Source: Rodentibacter pneumotropicus DSM 21403
GTDB taxonomy: Bacteria; Pseudomonadota; Gammaproteobacteria; Enterobacterales; Pasteurellaceae
Assembly: GCF_000379905.1 (NCBI RefSeq)
Contig: NZ_KB904059.1
Coordinates: 40,923 to 104,922 of the forward strand
DNA: 64,000 bases
Reading direction: 5' to 3'
Made by a program: the position numbers and the translations under genes
In this document: in pieces, positions 37,063 to 49,345 of the stretch
Layout of the letters: the number at the start of each line of letters is the position of its first letter
How positions within the stretch are numbered: the first letter of the stretch is position 1
The notes under the pieces: generated by a model
Seen by the model: only the letters and a program-made list of their open reading frames with translations
Told to the model about the DNA's origin: nothing
Database searches by the model: none

Positions 37063-38340
37063 TCAAAATTCTGACCGCACTTTATTGGCGATTTTTTTAA
37101 TTCCGGACCAAATTGTGCCAAAAATATTTCCTTCTGAATAATTATCACCGCCGATTAGATCATCATCACTATTACTATGACTATACTGTAACAATCCTAT
37201 TACTGTTGAATATTGTGGACGGTTTACATAATCCGTCAATCCGGTAATATTTAATGGACTGCCTACCCGCACTTGGCAACCAAACACATCCATCGCACAC
37301 TCTTTTAAATCTTTAATTTGTGCACCACCACCGGTAATGACAACCCCGGCAATTAATTCAAATTTAATATGGTTACTTTCTAAATTCGCTTTTAGCTTAT
37401 CTAATTCGTCCTTCACAACACCGAGAAGTTCCGTATAACGTGCGGAAGTGATTAAAGATAAATCACTTGTAGTTAAAGAACGGGGAGCGCGACCGCCGAT
37501 ACTGGCAACTTCAATCTTTTTATCACCGTGTAAACGTGCAGGATATACGGCACTTGCATAGTTCACCTTAACACGCTCAGCTTCTGCTCGCGAAATAGTG
37601 CAGGCGTGGGCAATATCATTAGTCACAATGTTACCAGCGTAGGGGATCACTTTACTAAAACGTAAAGCACCCTTCGTGAAAACCATCACATTCATTGTAC
37701 CCGCACCAAAATCAATCAAGCAGACACCAAGATCTTTTTCATCTTCAGTTAAAACCGAATGGGTTGCAGCAAAACCTGAAAATACAACTTTATCTACTTG
37801 TAAACCACAGCGTTCTACTGCTTTTTTTAAATTATTTTGCCAATCTTGGTGACAAGCAATTAAATGTACATGGGCATTCAAACGAACGCCTTGTAAACCA
37901 AGTGGATTTTTAATATTTAATTGGCGATCTACCGCATATTCTTGTGGGATAACGTGTAATAAAGAAACACCTTCCGGCAATTTAATCGTACTTGCATTAT
38001 GTAAAGCAGAATCAATTTCATCTTGCGTCACTTCACTCTCGCCAATGGGAACAAACCCACTTTCGTTTAAACTTTGAATATGTTCGCCGGTAATTGCTAA
38101 AGTGACACTCATAATCTGGCAATCCGCCATTGACTCTGCCGATTCAATAGCACGTTGAATAGAATTCACAACAGCATCTAAATCCGTAATACTTCCACTG
38201 TCAATTCCCTTTGATGGGCAGCTACCCACTCCCAACACATTGACTACACCGTCCGGTAATACCTCTCCAACAACAGCGACTACTTTTGATGTACCAACTT
38301 CAAGTCCGACAATTGCCTTTGTTTCAACTACTTTTGCCAT
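37063..38340 (-). CDS. ftsA: cell division protein FtsA
   Basis: A 425-residue actin-like ATPase that tethers FtsZ to the membrane. Actin-fold blocks are [15 protein letters not shown] (phosphate 1) near residue 13, [14 protein letters not shown] (phosphate 2) near 205 and [17 protein letters not shown] (adenosine) near 335; the IC domain lies between. The extreme C-terminus [19 protein letters not shown] is an amphipathic membrane-binding helix. It is placed between ftsQ and ftsZ as usual, with an uptake sequence over its final codons. Confidence 0.97.
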   Translation of the reverse strand: MAKVVETKAIVGLEVGTSKVVAVVGEVLPDGVVNVLGVGSCPSKGIDSGSITDLDAVVNSIQRAIESAESMADCQIMSVTLAITGEHIQSLNESGFVPIGESEVTQDEIDSALHNASTIKLPEGVSLLHVIPQEYAVDRQLNIKNPLGLQGVRLNAHVHLIACHQDWQNNLKKAVERCGLQVDKVVFSGFAATHSVLTEDEKDLGVCLIDFGAGTMNVMVFTKGALRFSKVIPYAGNIVTNDIAHACTISRAEAERVKVNYASAVYPARLHGDKKIEVASIGGRAPRSLTTSDLSLITSARYTELLGVVKDELDKLKANLESNHIKFELIAGVVITGGGAQIKDLKECAMDVFGCQVRVGSPLNITGLTDYVNRPQYSTVIGLLQYSHSNSDDDLIGGDNYSEGNIFGTIWSGIKKIANKVRSEF

Positions 38341-38362
38341 ATTTTATTACACCCACTGAATC

Positions 38363-39127
38363 TTATTCATCCGTCATTCCGACTGCTGCACCCGATGTAT
38401 ATCGTAAATCGACATAGTCAATTCGTTTGCCTTCTTCTACTTCAATTTGTGGATAAATTGTCACAAAACGTTCGAGTTTTGATTTCCATTCCCCACGCCC
38501 TAATTTCAACACTATATCATTATCAAGTGTAACTTGCCACGCACCGCGCGCATCAATCGTAACACCTTTTACATTTAAATTTTTTGCTTTAAAATCAGCA
38601 TAAATCTGATTCCACGCCTCAAGCACTTTTGGGCTCTGATAATCAGGACCGCCTAAATGAGGCAACACTTTATTTTTTAAGCGCTCCATCGGTAATTGAA
38701 AAACAGCCCCATCCTTTGTAACAAATTCAGTTTTATTCCAAATTGCAACAGGGCTATATTCAGTTAACCAAATGCTTAAACGATTTGGCCAAACTTTACG
38801 AACAACAGCGCCTTTTATCCAAGGTAAGGTTTCAATTTGTTCTTGAATAACTTTAACATCCTGTCCCCAGAAACCTTTTAAGGCACCCATTTTAAGCAAA
38901 ACATCCTGAACATCCGCATAATCAGTAAATTCAGTTTTACCGACAATCGCATAAGCACTAATCGGCTTAGAATCAAGACTCTCTAACCAATTTTGCCAAT
39001 TTGAATAAACAACATACCCAAATCCGATACATAATATGGCGATCAATAGACGAAGTTGTAGAAAATATTTAAACTTTGATTCACCATACCGAGTATTTGG
39101 CGTGCCTTTACGTTTCAGCACATTCAT
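38363..39127 (-). CDS. ftsQ: cell division protein FtsQ
   Basis: A 254-residue bitopic divisome protein. One membrane helix ([21 protein letters not shown]) near residues 26-46 is followed by a periplasmic POTRA domain ([53 protein letters not shown]) and the beta domain that binds FtsB/FtsL. Length is normal. The ATG overlaps the ddlB stop by four bases, so they are translationally coupled. Confidence 0.95.
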   Translation of the reverse strand: MNVLKRKGTPNTRYGESKFKYFLQLRLLIAILCIGFGYVVYSNWQNWLESLDSKPISAYAIVGKTEFTDYADVQDVLLKMGALKGFWGQDVKVIQEQIETLPWIKGAVVRKVWPNRLSIWLTEYSPVAIWNKTEFVTKDGAVFQLPMERLKNKVLPHLGGPDYQSPKVLEAWNQIYADFKAKNLNVKGVTIDARGAWQVTLDNDIVLKLGRGEWKSKLERFVTIYPQIEVEEGKRIDYVDLRYTSGAAVGMTDE

Positions 39128-40047
39128 TGCGCACTCAACTCCAGAATTTTCACAACAAGTTGCTCAAAAGAAATGCCTGCCGTTGCAGCCGATTTTGGGA
39201 ACAAACTATGGCTGGTCATTCCCGGATTAGTATTGACTTCCACCAAACGGAAATCCCCTTTCGCATCACACATCACATCAATACGGCTCCAACCACGGCA
39301 TCCCACAGCATCATAAGCCTGCTTAACCAATGTTGCCAATGCTTGCTCACGTTCTGCAGTTAGCCCTGCCGGACAAAAATATTTCGTATTATCGGAAATA
39401 TATTTTGCCTCATAATCATAAAATTCGCCTTCCGGTACGATGCGAACCGCAGGTAATACCCGACCATCTAACACAGGCACAGTTAATTCATCACCGGCAA
39501 GCCATTCTTCAATTAAAATGGTGTTATCAAATTTAAGCGCAAATTCAACCGCACTTTTTAAATGTTCTACGCATTTAACTTTTGTTAAACCTACACTAGA
39601 CCCCTCTAAAGAAGGTTTAACCATTAACGGTAGCCCCAATTTTTCTACGACTGCTTGCGGATCTAATTGAGTAAAATTATCACGAGTGACGACTTCCATT
39701 TCCGCAACAGGTAGGCCAAACGCCTTCCACAACATCTTGGTACGCATTTTATCCATCGTCAAAGCCGATGCCATTACGCCACAGCCGGTATAAGGCAAAC
39801 CGATTTGCTCTAATAAGCCTTGCATGGTTCCGTCCTCACCACCACGACCATGTAAAATATTAAATACACGATCAAAACCGTCTTTTTTAAGGTTGATCAC
39901 ATCATATTCTTTCGGATCAATAGCATGGGCGTTATAACCTTGGCTAACAAGCGCATCTAAAACCGCCTTACCGGAATCTAAAGAAACTTCACGTTCCGCG
40001 GATGTCCCACCTAACAATACAGCAATTTTTTCTTGTTTTAAATTCAT
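39124..40047 (-). CDS. ddlB: D-alanine--D-alanine ligase B
   Basis: A 307-residue ATP-grasp enzyme that makes the D-Ala-D-Ala dipeptide for peptidoglycan. [20 protein letters not shown] at the N-terminus, [33 protein letters not shown] and [28 protein letters not shown] with metal-binding Glu/Asn are all present. A Tyr-type active site (EFYDYEAKY) fits D-Ala rather than D-lactate specificity. Placed between murC and ftsQ. Confidence 0.97.
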   Translation of the reverse strand: MNLKQEKIAVLLGGTSAEREVSLDSGKAVLDALVSQGYNAHAIDPKEYDVINLKKDGFDRVFNILHGRGGEDGTMQGLLEQIGLPYTGCGVMASALTMDKMRTKMLWKAFGLPVAEMEVVTRDNFTQLDPQAVVEKLGLPLMVKPSLEGSSVGLTKVKCVEHLKSAVEFALKFDNTILIEEWLAGDELTVPVLDGRVLPAVRIVPEGEFYDYEAKYISDNTKYFCPAGLTAEREQALATLVKQAYDAVGCRGWSRIDVMCDAKGDFRLVEVNTNPGMTSHSLFPKSAATAGISFEQLVVKILELSAQ

Positions 40048-40109
40048 CTTATATCCTATTCACCACAATTAACTTTCATATTTGTGTCAGTTAAATTTCG
40101 CACTCTGCT

Positions 40110-41537
40110 CTAATTCTTCCAAGAATCAGCCAAATTACGAGAGATCTTACTCACGCTCCCCGCACCTTGCGCCAAAATTAAATCACCGTCTTGAATAATT
40201 TGATCTAGCACTTCCCCTAATTGCATCGTATCCGATACCAAAATAGGATCGACTTTCCCCAAATTACGGATTGAACGGCAGAGTGCTTTACTGTCAGCCC
40301 CTACAATCGGCGTTTCACCGGCAGCATAAACATCCAACATAACAAGTGCATCCACTTGTGAAAGTACCTGTACAAAATCATCAAATAAATCACGGGTACG
40401 GGAATAACGATGCGGTTGGAAAATCATCACAATACGTTTATCTCCCCAACCTTCACGAGCCGCTTGAATAGTTACCCCTACTTCAGTTGGATGATGGCCA
40501 TAATCATCGACTAAACGCACTTTTCCATTCGGGCGAATAAACTCACCAAGTTGATCAAAACGACGTCCGGCACCTTGGAAATCGGCAAGTGCTTCCAAGA
40601 TCGCTTCGTTATTAATTCCCTCTTCTTTGGCGACAGCCAATGCCGCAGTGGCGTTTAACGCATTGTGTTTGCCAGGCACATTTAGCAGCACATTAATGCA
40701 TTCCCCATTTGGACAAATTACTCTGTAATGCCCCTGAAAACCGATTTGCTCATAATCTTCAATACGATAATCAGCCTCTTCACTAAAGCCGTAAGTAATA
40801 ACCTGACGCCCCACTTTCGGCGCTAATTCCATCAACACAGAATCATCGGCACACATTACCACTAAGCCGTAAAACGGCAGATTATGAAGGAATTTCACAT
40901 AGGTGGCTTTCATTTTTTCGAAATCACCTTCATAAGTGTCCATGTGATCCGGCTCAATATTCGTCACAACAGAAACCATGGGCTGTAAATGCAAGAAAGA
41001 GGCATCGCTTTCATCTGCTTCTGCGATCAAATAACGACTCACCCCAAGATGGGCATTTTTTCCCGCTGATTTTACTAACCCTCCATTTACAAACGTAGGA
41101 TCTAATTTTGCTTGCGTATAAATCATCGACAGCATTGCCGTTGTTGTTGTTTTACCATGGGTTCCGGCTACCGCAATGCCGTGGCGAAAACGCATAATTT
41201 CCGCCAACATTTGTGCACGCTGGATCACTGGAATCCGATTTTGTTGTGCCGCAACTAATTCAGGATTATCTTCACGAATAGCACTTGATACCACAACAAC
41301 ACTCGCGCCATCAATATTTTCAGCTGCATGACCAATAAAAACTGTCGCGCCTGCCTGTACAAGACGTTGGGTAACTACGCCATCTGCAATATCCGAACCT
41401 GAAATTCGATAGCCTTCATTCAAAAGAATTTCTGCAATACCGCTCATACCGGCACCGCCGATACCAATAAAATGAATTTGCTGAACCCGACGCATTTCAG
41501 GGATAATTTTTCTAATTTCTTCGTGAGAATGTTTCAT
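40110..41537 (-). CDS. murC: UDP-N-acetylmuramate--L-alanine ligase
   Basis: A 475-residue Mur ligase that adds L-alanine to UDP-MurNAc. [17 protein letters not shown] is the UDP-binding start, [12 protein letters not shown] the ATP P-loop near residue 121, and [12 protein letters not shown] and NIEPDHMD carry the Mg2+ and carbamoyl-lysine regions. [10 protein letters not shown] is a strong MurC mark. Length agrees with the family. The gap to murG is about 85 bases and contains an uptake sequence. Confidence 0.97.
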   Translation of the reverse strand: MKHSHEEIRKIIPEMRRVQQIHFIGIGGAGMSGIAEILLNEGYRISGSDIADGVVTQRLVQAGATVFIGHAAENIDGASVVVVSSAIREDNPELVAAQQNRIPVIQRAQMLAEIMRFRHGIAVAGTHGKTTTTAMLSMIYTQAKLDPTFVNGGLVKSAGKNAHLGVSRYLIAEADESDASFLHLQPMVSVVTNIEPDHMDTYEGDFEKMKATYVKFLHNLPFYGLVVMCADDSVLMELAPKVGRQVITYGFSEEADYRIEDYEQIGFQGHYRVICPNGECINVLLNVPGKHNALNATAALAVAKEEGINNEAILEALADFQGAGRRFDQLGEFIRPNGKVRLVDDYGHHPTEVGVTIQAAREGWGDKRIVMIFQPHRYSRTRDLFDDFVQVLSQVDALVMLDVYAAGETPIVGADSKALCRSIRNLGKVDPILVSDTMQLGEVLDQIIQDGDLILAQGAGSVSKISRNLADSWKN

Positions 41538-41622
41538 CTTATTTCCTTCTCTCCTTTGGAAAATATCTGACTATTTAAAAAGTGCGGTCAAATTCCAAAG
41601 GATTTTTTACAACATTATTTTA

Positions 41623-42681
41623 TTATTTTGCGTTTTCAATAATCACATCTGCGACACGTTGCGCAGCTAATGGAGCCGACATCGATTTTGCTTTAACAGC
41701 CATTTGTAAAAGTTCATCACGCGTAAAACTCTGTAAATAATTAATTAAAATATCCGGCGTTAAATCTATTTGTTCTACAATTTTAGCCGCCCCAACATCG
41801 GCTAAATATTTTGCATTAAGGTATTGTTGCCGATCCTTATGTTGGAACGGGATAAAAACTGCCGGCGTACCGACGGCAGCGAGTTCACATACTGTTAATG
41901 CACCGGAACGACAAATCACGATATCCGCCCACGCATAGGCTTCCGCCATATCATCAATAAATTCGGTAATTTTTACCTTTGAGGCATTCTCGCCATAAAG
42001 TGCAGACACATTTTCTACTGCGCCCTTTCCTACTTGATGACGAACCTCCAGTTTATCCGCTAGTTGTGAGACAACTTTTGGTATCGTTTGATTCAATACT
42101 CGAGCCCCTTGACTTCCGCCTACGACCAGTACACGCAATTTTTCACCATGATGAGAAAAACGCTCCTCCGGTGATGGCATTTGAAATAATGTTTGGCGAA
42201 CAGGATTACCGACGACTTCCGCATTTGGAAAGGCATTAGGAAAAGCCTGCAATACACGGGTCGCAATTTTTGCCAGCCATTTATTGGTTAATCCTGCAAC
42301 AGCATTTTGCTCATGCAAAATTATCGGCACACCACAGAGTTTTGCTGCCACTCCGCCCGGTCCGGAAACATAACCTCCCATACCTAACACAGCGTTTGGC
42401 TTTTCCTCTTGGATAATTTTTTTTGCTTGAAATATGGCACGTAAAATAGCAAAAGGTGCGTTTAACAAGGCTTTAATGCCCTTCCCCCGCAAACCGGAAA
42501 TTTGAATAAAACGGATCGGAATACCGTGTTCCGGAACAAGTTTGGCTTCCATACGATCTTTTGTACCGAGCCAGCAAATTTCCCAACCTTGTTGCTGTAA
42601 AGTTTGAGCAACCGCAATAGCCGGAAAAACATGACCGCCCGTACCACCTGCCATGACTAATAATTTTTTGGATTTATTCAT
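41623..42681 (-). CDS. murG: undecaprenyl-PP-MurNAc-pentapeptide GlcNAc transferase
   Basis: A 352-residue GT28 enzyme that makes lipid II from lipid I at the inner leaflet. G-loop motifs are [17 protein letters not shown] near residue 10 and [11 protein letters not shown] near 98; the C-terminal donor site has [11 protein letters not shown] near 188 and [23 protein letters not shown] near 256-278. The gap to ftsW is 8 bases. Confidence 0.97.
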   Translation of the reverse strand: MNKSKKLLVMAGGTGGHVFPAIAVAQTLQQQGWEICWLGTKDRMEAKLVPEHGIPIRFIQISGLRGKGIKALLNAPFAILRAIFQAKKIIQEEKPNAVLGMGGYVSGPGGVAAKLCGVPIILHEQNAVAGLTNKWLAKIATRVLQAFPNAFPNAEVVGNPVRQTLFQMPSPEERFSHHGEKLRVLVVGGSQGARVLNQTIPKVVSQLADKLEVRHQVGKGAVENVSALYGENASKVKITEFIDDMAEAYAWADIVICRSGALTVCELAAVGTPAVFIPFQHKDRQQYLNAKYLADVGAAKIVEQIDLTPDILINYLQSFTRDELLQMAVKAKSMSAPLAAQRVADVIIENAK

Positions 42682-42689
42682 GTTTATTC

Positions 42690-43874
42690 CTAATCATCAC
42701 GTAAACGCGCTTGCCCACACCGCTGTAAACGGTTTTCATGGTCAATACGCAATAAAATACCAATTGTTGCCGACATAATAATAATACTTGAGCCGCCGTA
42801 GCTTACTAATGGGAAAGTCAAACCTTTTGTCGGTAGCATACCAAGCGCCATCCCTAAATTCACAAACCCTTGAAAGAAAATCCAAAAGCTTATACCGAAA
42901 GCAAAAAAACCACGGAAACGTTGTTCTAATTGTAGGGATTCACGCCCTATTTTTAATGCGCGGAAGACCAGCAACCCCAATAAAGTGACGACCACAAAAA
43001 TACCGATAAATCCGAATTCTTCACCAAGAATCGCCATAATGAAGTCAGTATGAGCTTCCGGCAAATAATCTAATTTTTGAATAGAATTGCCTAATCCTTC
43101 CCCTGTAATTTCACCCCGTCCAAATGCCATGAGTGAATTAGTCAGCTGAAATCCTGTACCATAGGGATCTTTAAAAGGCTCTAAGAAACCAGTAAAACGT
43201 TTTAAACGATAAGAGGCGGAAAGCACTAACCATACAAACAATAATATGCCGGTCACAACTAAACCGACAAATTGCCAGAAGTTTGCCCCAACAATAAAAA
43301 GCATCCCAAAGGTAATGACAAATAATACGACCGTACTACCCAAATCCGGTTGGGCCAATAAAAATCCGCCCATTATTCCCATAACAATGAAGGGTTTAAA
43401 AGCACTCAATTTATTTGACCGCACTTCATCGTAACGGCGGGTAAAATAACTCGCTAAGAAACAGGCAAGCGCCAATTTAGCAAATTCTGCCGGTTGGAAA
43501 TTAAGCACACCAAGGGAAATCCAGCGTTTTGCACCATTTACGGACGAACCGATAACAAGCACAGCAAATAGCAATGCTATCGCCAAGAAAAAGATTTTAA
43601 CATGCCATTTTTCCCATTGTTGGGTCGAGACTTGCATACTGAAGTAGCAAGTTAAAAGAGAGAGAAAAACATAAAATGCATCACGTTTGGCAAAATAAAA
43701 GGCATCATTAAATAATCTTGAGCTGTACGGAATCGATGCAGAAGTGACTGCGATCAAACCGATGATCAATAAAATCACAAAAAGCCAGAATAACGCTCGA
43801 TCATATAGTAACCCTTGCGGTGTAATTCTGGTCCAATTATCAAAACTCTGTTTAATTTTCTGAAAAAATTCCAT
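42690..43874 (-). CDS. ftsW: peptidoglycan glycosyltransferase FtsW (SEDS family)
   Basis: A 394-residue membrane protein with ten predicted helices that polymerises septal glycan with FtsI. Family hallmarks are [23 protein letters not shown] near residue 113, the [19 protein letters not shown] loop near 274 containing the catalytic Asp region, and [14 protein letters not shown] near the C-terminus. The short C-terminal tail is basic. Located between murD and murG, as is normal. Confidence 0.96.
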   Translation of the reverse strand: MEFFQKIKQSFDNWTRITPQGLLYDRALFWLFVILLIIGLIAVTSASIPYSSRLFNDAFYFAKRDAFYVFLSLLTCYFSMQVSTQQWEKWHVKIFFLAIALLFAVLVIGSSVNGAKRWISLGVLNFQPAEFAKLALACFLASYFTRRYDEVRSNKLSAFKPFIVMGIMGGFLLAQPDLGSTVVLFVITFGMLFIVGANFWQFVGLVVTGILLFVWLVLSASYRLKRFTGFLEPFKDPYGTGFQLTNSLMAFGRGEITGEGLGNSIQKLDYLPEAHTDFIMAILGEEFGFIGIFVVVTLLGLLVFRALKIGRESLQLEQRFRGFFAFGISFWIFFQGFVNLGMALGMLPTKGLTFPLVSYGGSSIIIMSATIGILLRIDHENRLQRCGQARLRDD

Positions 43875-43888
43875 TGCTCTATATTTAA

Positions 43889-45199
43889 TTAATTTAATTG
43901 TGCTAAACGAGTAAATTCTTCACCGCGCTTTTCAAAAGAAGCAAATTGATCAAGACTTGCGCAAGCCGGTGATAATAATACTATATCGCCTGCTTTTAAT
44001 GTTGGGCGTAGAAAGTCTATCGCTTGTTCCATGCTTTCAAACAAATAACTTTGTGGGGACAGTTTCGCCAATTCCGCACCATCACGACCAAAACAATAAC
44101 AAATAATATGAGGTTGATTAATCAGTGTAGCTAATTCAGAAAAATCAGCGCCTTTTCCATCACCACCTAACAACAAATGCAATGTACCTTCAACAAATAA
44201 ACCAGTCAGTGCCGCCACTGTACTTCCCACATTGGTTGCCTTAGAATCATTAATCCAACGCACACCATTTGCCTGATAGGCTAATTGAAAACGGTGATTC
44301 AAGCCTTTAAATTGCCGAAGTGCGGTACGAATTGCGTCTAAATTTATTCCTACCGATTGTGCCAATGCTGTTGCGGCAAGAATATTCATATAATTATGCC
44401 GGCCAACAAGCCCCACTTCTTCACAAGGTAAAAGCACGTCATCTTTCACCATTAAATATTGTTTACCTTTTTCGGTTTTAAGCCAATGATTCGCCTGATG
44501 CTCTGCAAAGGACAAAATCTGTTTTGCTTGATTTTCACCTTCACCAAAAGTCAATTTATCCTCACTATTTACCACTGCTGTTTCAGCGCGATGATAAATA
44601 CGCAATTTAGCTTGACGATAATCTGCTAAATCCATGTAACGATCCATATGATCTTCCGTGACATTCAATACCGTTGCAGCAGTGGCTTTTAAACTATACG
44701 TCGTCTCCAATTGAAAACTGGATAGCTCCAACACATAAAGATCATAATCCTCATTCAGTAAAGACAGCGCAGGAATACCGATATTCCCGCCCATTCCTAC
44801 CTTCAGCCCAGCCGCTTTTGCCATTTCATAAACCAGCGTAGTCACGGTGCTTTTTCCATTTGAACCGGTTATCGCGACAATGGGTTTTGTAACCTCACGA
44901 CAAAATAATTCAATATCGCCAACAACTTCCACACCTGCTGAAAGTGCGGTCTGAATTTCCGGTGTTTTTACCGGAAACCCCGGACTGACAACAATAATAT
45001 CGCTTTCATTCAACCATTGTTGATTTAAACTGCCGGTATGGAGTGGAATATTTTTAGGAAGTTTCTCTACACCAACAGGATTTGCTCGAGTATCAATCAC
45101 ACGGATATTTGCCTGTTGAGCTTGAAGATAATCAACACACGACAAACCGGTTTTACCCAATCCAATGATAGTAACGGTTTTATTTTGGTAACTGTTCAT
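43889..45199 (-). CDS. murD: UDP-N-acetylmuramoyl-L-alanine--D-glutamate ligase
   Basis: A 436-residue Mur ligase that adds D-glutamate. VTIIGLGKTGLSCVDYL begins the UDP-binding domain, ITGSNGKSTVTTLV is the P-loop near residue 109, ELSSFQLE and NVTEDHMDRY follow, and WINDSKATNVGSTVAAL is specific to MurD. Length is normal. It is separated from mraY upstream by an unusually long 199-base gap containing a hairpin. Confidence 0.97.
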   Translation of the reverse strand: MNSYQNKTVTIIGLGKTGLSCVDYLQAQQANIRVIDTRANPVGVEKLPKNIPLHTGSLNQQWLNESDIIVVSPGFPVKTPEIQTALSAGVEVVGDIELFCREVTKPIVAITGSNGKSTVTTLVYEMAKAAGLKVGMGGNIGIPALSLLNEDYDLYVLELSSFQLETTYSLKATAATVLNVTEDHMDRYMDLADYRQAKLRIYHRAETAVVNSEDKLTFGEGENQAKQILSFAEHQANHWLKTEKGKQYLMVKDDVLLPCEEVGLVGRHNYMNILAATALAQSVGINLDAIRTALRQFKGLNHRFQLAYQANGVRWINDSKATNVGSTVAALTGLFVEGTLHLLLGGDGKGADFSELATLINQPHIICYCFGRDGAELAKLSPQSYLFESMEQAIDFLRPTLKAGDIVLLSPACASLDQFASFEKRGEEFTRLAQLN

Positions 45200-45369
45200 T
45201 TTATTTTACTTCTAACATTTAATTCTACTTTCTATATCGGTTTTCGTTTAGCAAAAAATCTACTTTCTTACTTAGATAAAAATCTGCCAAATTTGACCGC
45301 ACTTTTTAAATAATATTTAACTAAAATAGTTTTTTAGGCATTATTTTCTTTGGGTACAAAAAATGAACT

Positions 45370-45391
45370 CGCTCTTTCAAAAGAAAGAGCG
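45370..45391 (-). terminator. possible attenuator between mraY and murD
   Basis: CGCTCTTTC and GAAAGAGCG form a perfect 9-bp stem with an AAAA loop, 8 bases after the mraY stop. On the minus strand it is followed by AGTTCATTTTTTG, so a T-run begins about six bases after the stem. It lies in a 199-base gap in the dcw cluster (45200-45398) that also holds an uptake sequence near 45295. Confidence 0.55.
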
Positions 45392-45398
45392 AAACCGA

Positions 45399-46481
45399 CT
45401 ATCTCAATTTAAGTGTTACTAAGCCCATTAACACCAACATTAAAGAAATAATCCAAAACCGAATAATCACTCTCGGCTCCGGCCATCCTTTTAATTCAAA
45501 ATGGTGATGAATCGGTGCCATTCGGAAAATTCGCTGTTTGCGTAATTTGTAAGAACCGACTTGTAAAATTACCGAGAGCGCTTCGACCACAAATACCCCT
45601 CCCATAATGACAAGCAGAAATTCCTGTCTCACCAAAATGGCAACGACACCTAATGCACCGCCTAATGCAAGTGAACCGACATCACCCATAAATACTTGTG
45701 CAGGATAAGTATTGAACCATAAAAAACCCAACCCAGCGCCGACAATCGCCGTACAAAATACGACAACCTCAGAACTGTGTTTGATGTAAGGAATATGTAA
45801 ATATTCAGCAAAATTAATGTTACCCGTTGCCCATGCAATTAAAGCAAAAGCACCGGCAACCAATGCAGTAGGCATAATAGCAAGTCCGTCTAATCCGTCC
45901 GTTAAATTAACCGCATTACCTGTTCCCACAATGACAAAATAAGACAACACAATATAAAATAAGCCTAACTGCGGCATAATGTCTTTGAAAAATGGCACAA
46001 CTAATCGGGTCGCATCCGTATCATGCCCAAGCCAATATAACCAAATAATCGCCACGAGTGCGACTGCCGACATCCAAAAATATTTCCAACGTGCAATTAA
46101 ACCGTCTGTGTTTTTACGTGTAATTTTGCGGTAATCATCAACAAAACCGATTGCGCCATAGCCAAATAGTACAAATAAACAAATCCATATATAAGGATTA
46201 GCTAAATTTGCCCACAACAATGTACTGATCCCAATCGCAAAAAGAATCATCACCCCGCCCATAGTCGGCGTGCCTTTTTTCGCAAAATGGCTTTCCGGTC
46301 CGTCATTACGCACTTCTTGACCAAATTTCAATATTTGCAAACGTTTAATCACTTTTGGACCAATCCAAAGGGAAATAAAAAGTGCGGTCAATAACGCAAG
46401 AATTGCACGCACAGTAATATATGAAATTGCATTAAATGCGGTTTCATAACGAACAAGGAATTCAGCAAGCCAAACTAACAT
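45399..46481 (-). CDS. mraY: phospho-MurNAc-pentapeptide translocase MraY
   Basis: A 360-residue membrane enzyme with ten helices that makes lipid I from UDP-MurNAc-pentapeptide and undecaprenyl phosphate. The DD pair is in GFVDDYRKI near residue 115; [13 protein letters not shown] near 193 and [12 protein letters not shown] near 265 carry Mg2+ and uridine contacts; [11 protein letters not shown] is the conserved His loop. Its start overlaps the murF stop by seven bases. Confidence 0.97.
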   Translation of the reverse strand: MLVWLAEFLVRYETAFNAISYITVRAILALLTALFISLWIGPKVIKRLQILKFGQEVRNDGPESHFAKKGTPTMGGVMILFAIGISTLLWANLANPYIWICLFVLFGYGAIGFVDDYRKITRKNTDGLIARWKYFWMSAVALVAIIWLYWLGHDTDATRLVVPFFKDIMPQLGLFYIVLSYFVIVGTGNAVNLTDGLDGLAIMPTALVAGAFALIAWATGNINFAEYLHIPYIKHSSEVVVFCTAIVGAGLGFLWFNTYPAQVFMGDVGSLALGGALGVVAILVRQEFLLVIMGGVFVVEALSVILQVGSYKLRKQRIFRMAPIHHHFELKGWPEPRVIIRFWIISLMLVLMGLVTLKLR

Positions 46482-47848
46482 TTAATTTTATCCTTTAATG
46501 AATAAATCACATCTTCCATTTTCATTGAGCGAGAGCCTTTGCCAAGCACAACAATATGTTGATTTTGTTTTAATTTCGCCTTAATAAAAGGAACCAGAAA
46601 ATCCACCATTTCCGCTTTATCGGTAAAATGTTTTCCTAAAACTGCGTCAGAAATGACCGCACTTTCACAACCAAAAGAGCAAACTAAATCAAGCCGGGCT
46701 GTTTTTGCATATTGTCCCACTTGACGATGAATTTCAAGGGAGTCTTCCCCCAACTCTTTCATATCCCCTACGCATAAAATACGGAATGCGTTGTAGGATT
46801 TCAAAACATCAATTGCCGCACAAAGAGAATCTTGATTAGCGTTATAGGTATCATCTAATAGTAATAAATTCTCATTGATCTTAATCGGGAATAAACGTCC
46901 CTTTACTTGAGAACGTTGCTCCAATCCATTTTTTACATCTGCTAGCGTCGCTCCGACATTCATGGAAAGTGCGGTCGCCGCCAAAGCATTTTTTACATTA
47001 TGTTCGCCTAAATACGGAAGATGAATTTCAATTTCACCTTGTGGGGAAACTAATGTAAAGATTGAACCCTGTTCATTATGTCGAATATTTTTAGCAATAT
47101 AATCATTACCATTGAAATACTGAACAGCATGATCGCCAATTTCTTTTTGCCAAAGATCAAAATGATTATGTTCAGCATTGATAATTGCCACACCATTGGA
47201 GGTTAAACCGCGATAAATCTCGCCCTTAGCCAGTGCTACGCCCTCTAACGAACCAAACCCCTCTAAATGTGCTGCGGCAACATTATTGACGAGCGCCACA
47301 TTCGGTTGAGCAAGGTGAGTTGTGTAATCAATTTCACCTTGATGATTTGCGCCCAATTCAATCACCGCAAAACGGTGGTTTTCTTCCAAACGTAACAATG
47401 TGAGTGGTACACCAATGTCATTATTGAAATTACCTTGTGTAAAAAGCACAGCGTCCGGATTTCCCGCCGTTTGTTGCAAAATACTTGCTGTCATTTCCTT
47501 TACGGTGGTTTTTCCGGAAGATCCCGTCATCGCCACAACTTTAGGATTAATTTTTTCTCTTAGCCACTTAGCTAATCGACCTAAAGCTAAACGCGTATTT
47601 TCCACAACAAGTTGCGGAACAGAAATGTGAAGTTCGGCTTGTTGAACGACTAAAGCAACCGCACCTTGTTCGATAGCTTGATGGAGATATTGATGAGCAT
47701 CAAATGTTTCGCCTTTTAAGGCAAAAAACAAATGGTTGGGAACAGGATGGCGTGTATCCGTGTTGATATTTTCAATTGTAACCTGCTCACTCCCGATTAA
47801 TTTTGCATTAAGAATTTGGGCAAGTTGTTGCGTCGTTAAATTAATCAT
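46475..47848 (-). CDS. murF: UDP-MurNAc-tripeptide--D-alanyl-D-alanine ligase
   Basis: A 457-residue Mur ligase that adds D-Ala-D-Ala. [18 protein letters not shown] is the P-loop near residue 108, then [22 protein letters not shown] and [26 protein letters not shown] is typical of MurF. Length matches the family. It starts 17 bases after murE ends and its final bases overlap the mraY start. Confidence 0.97.
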   Translation of the reverse strand: MINLTTQQLAQILNAKLIGSEQVTIENINTDTRHPVPNHLFFALKGETFDAHQYLHQAIEQGAVALVVQQAELHISVPQLVVENTRLALGRLAKWLREKINPKVVAMTGSSGKTTVKEMTASILQQTAGNPDAVLFTQGNFNNDIGVPLTLLRLEENHRFAVIELGANHQGEIDYTTHLAQPNVALVNNVAAAHLEGFGSLEGVALAKGEIYRGLTSNGVAIINAEHNHFDLWQKEIGDHAVQYFNGNDYIAKNIRHNEQGSIFTLVSPQGEIEIHLPYLGEHNVKNALAATALSMNVGATLADVKNGLEQRSQVKGRLFPIKINENLLLLDDTYNANQDSLCAAIDVLKSYNAFRILCVGDMKELGEDSLEIHRQVGQYAKTARLDLVCSFGCESAVISDAVLGKHFTDKAEMVDFLVPFIKAKLKQNQHIVVLGKGSRSMKMEDVIYSLKDKIKC

Positions 47849-47865
47849 GCGTTAATTGAATAAAT

Positions 47866-49335
47866 TTATTGGTTTAGATAAAACTCGGCTGTTTCTTGAT
47901 CAGAAAAATGTAAGACTTCATTCCCTACAATTTGGTAATCCTCGTGACCTTTTCCTGCAATCAAAATGAGGTCATTTTTCTGCGCACTTTGAATAGCGAA
48001 CTCAATCGCTTGCGCACGATCGGAAATTAACCCAACTTTATCCATATCACTAAAACCGGCAACAATATCTGCTTCAATTTTATCAGGATCTTCTGTGCGC
48101 GGATTATCTGTTGTTACAATGACCATATCGGAAAGTTTCTCGGCAACTTTTGCCATTAATGGACGCTTACCTCTATCACGATCGCCACCGCAACCAAAAA
48201 CGCACCATAATTTGCCATTGCAATGTTCACGTGCTGCAACAAGTGCTTTTTCCAAAGCATCCGGCGTATGGGCATAATCAACAATAATAGCCGGTTTCCC
48301 CTCTACTTTAATCATTTCCATTCTTCCACAAACGCCTTGCAAAGCTGAAACGCTATCGGTTAAATCCTCTAACAAATAACCTAGTGTGAGTAATGTCGCC
48401 ATAGCTAATAATAAATTACTTACATTAAATGCACCGATTAATGGGCTGTTTAGTGTGCCATTCCCCCAACTGGATGAAAAATCTATGATCGTGCCTTCAT
48501 GAGTAAAACGTACTAAAGTGGCTTTTAGCCATTGTTTTGAATTTTGTTGAAAATTTGCCTCACAGCTCACCGCAACGCCATTTGGTAGTGCTTTTAGCCA
48601 CTCTGCACCAATCGGATCATCTGCATTTAAGATTTTAAACTCGGAAGATAATTCAAAGAAAAAACGTTTTTTCGCTTGCGCATAAGCTTCCATCGTACCG
48701 TGATAATCTAAATGATCACGGCTTAAATTTGTAAAAATTGCAGCATTAAAATCCAATGCCTCTACACGATGTTGGACTAAACCATGCGAAGAAACTTCAA
48801 TCGCAGCAAAATCTGCACCTTGATTAACGAAAGAAGCGAGCGAAGATTGAATTTCAATGGCTGACCCCGTAGTATTTTTCGCCTCAACAACTTGCCCTAA
48901 TAAACCGTTTCCAATTGTTCCCATTACAGCCGGTTTTCTGCCTAAATGCTGAACCCATTGCGCTAATAGTTGAGATACTGTGGTTTTCCCATTTGTGCCG
49001 GTAACACCAACAAAAGTGAGTTTTTTAGAAGGTGAATCATAAAACTTATCTGCAATTTCCGATAAATTTGCTGACAAATTATAGTAATAAATTACCGGTT
49101 TTTGCTGTCGATATTCTACGCTCAAATGCATATCAACCACATCGGTTTCAGCAACAACCGCACCAGCACCGGCCGAAATTGCCTGCTCAATAAAATTCGT
49201 TGCATCGATTTGATGCCCTTTTACCGCAACAAACAGATCGCCGACTTTCACTTTCCGACTATCTAAAACTAATTCATTGATTTCAATATCCGCAAGAAGT
49301 GAGGGCAAATTAAAAAGTGCGGTTAATTTTTTCAT
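47866..49335 (-). CDS. murE: UDP-MurNAc-L-Ala-D-Glu--meso-diaminopimelate ligase
   Basis: A 489-residue Mur ligase that adds meso-[18 protein letters not shown] is the P-loop near residue 111, EVSSHGL and [10 protein letters not shown] follow, and [10 protein letters not shown] near 406 contains the DNPR motif that selects meso-diaminopimelate over lysine. [12 protein letters not shown] is also typical. It starts 10 bases after ftsI ends; an uptake sequence spans its first codons. Confidence 0.97.
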   Translation of the reverse strand: MKKLTALFNLPSLLADIEINELVLDSRKVKVGDLFVAVKGHQIDATNFIEQAISAGAGAVVAETDVVDMHLSVEYRQQKPVIYYYNLSANLSEIADKFYDSPSKKLTFVGVTGTNGKTTVSQLLAQWVQHLGRKPAVMGTIGNGLLGQVVEAKNTTGSAIEIQSSLASFVNQGADFAAIEVSSHGLVQHRVEALDFNAAIFTNLSRDHLDYHGTMEAYAQAKKRFFFELSSEFKILNADDPIGAEWLKALPNGVAVSCEANFQQNSKQWLKATLVRFTHEGTIIDFSSSWGNGTLNSPLIGAFNVSNLLLAMATLLTLGYLLEDLTDSVSALQGVCGRMEMIKVEGKPAIIVDYAHTPDALEKALVAAREHCNGKLWCVFGCGGDRDRGKRPLMAKVAEKLSDMVIVTTDNPRTEDPDKIEADIVAGFSDMDKVGLISDRAQAIEFAIQSAQKNDLILIAGKGHEDYQIVGNEVLHFSDQETAEFYLNQ

Positions 49336-49345
49336 TATTTTTTCC

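Noticed and set aside
39036..39536. Plus-strand open frames across ftsQ and ddlB
   Set aside because: They are antisense shadows of strongly conserved genes, with no ribosome-binding sites or family features.
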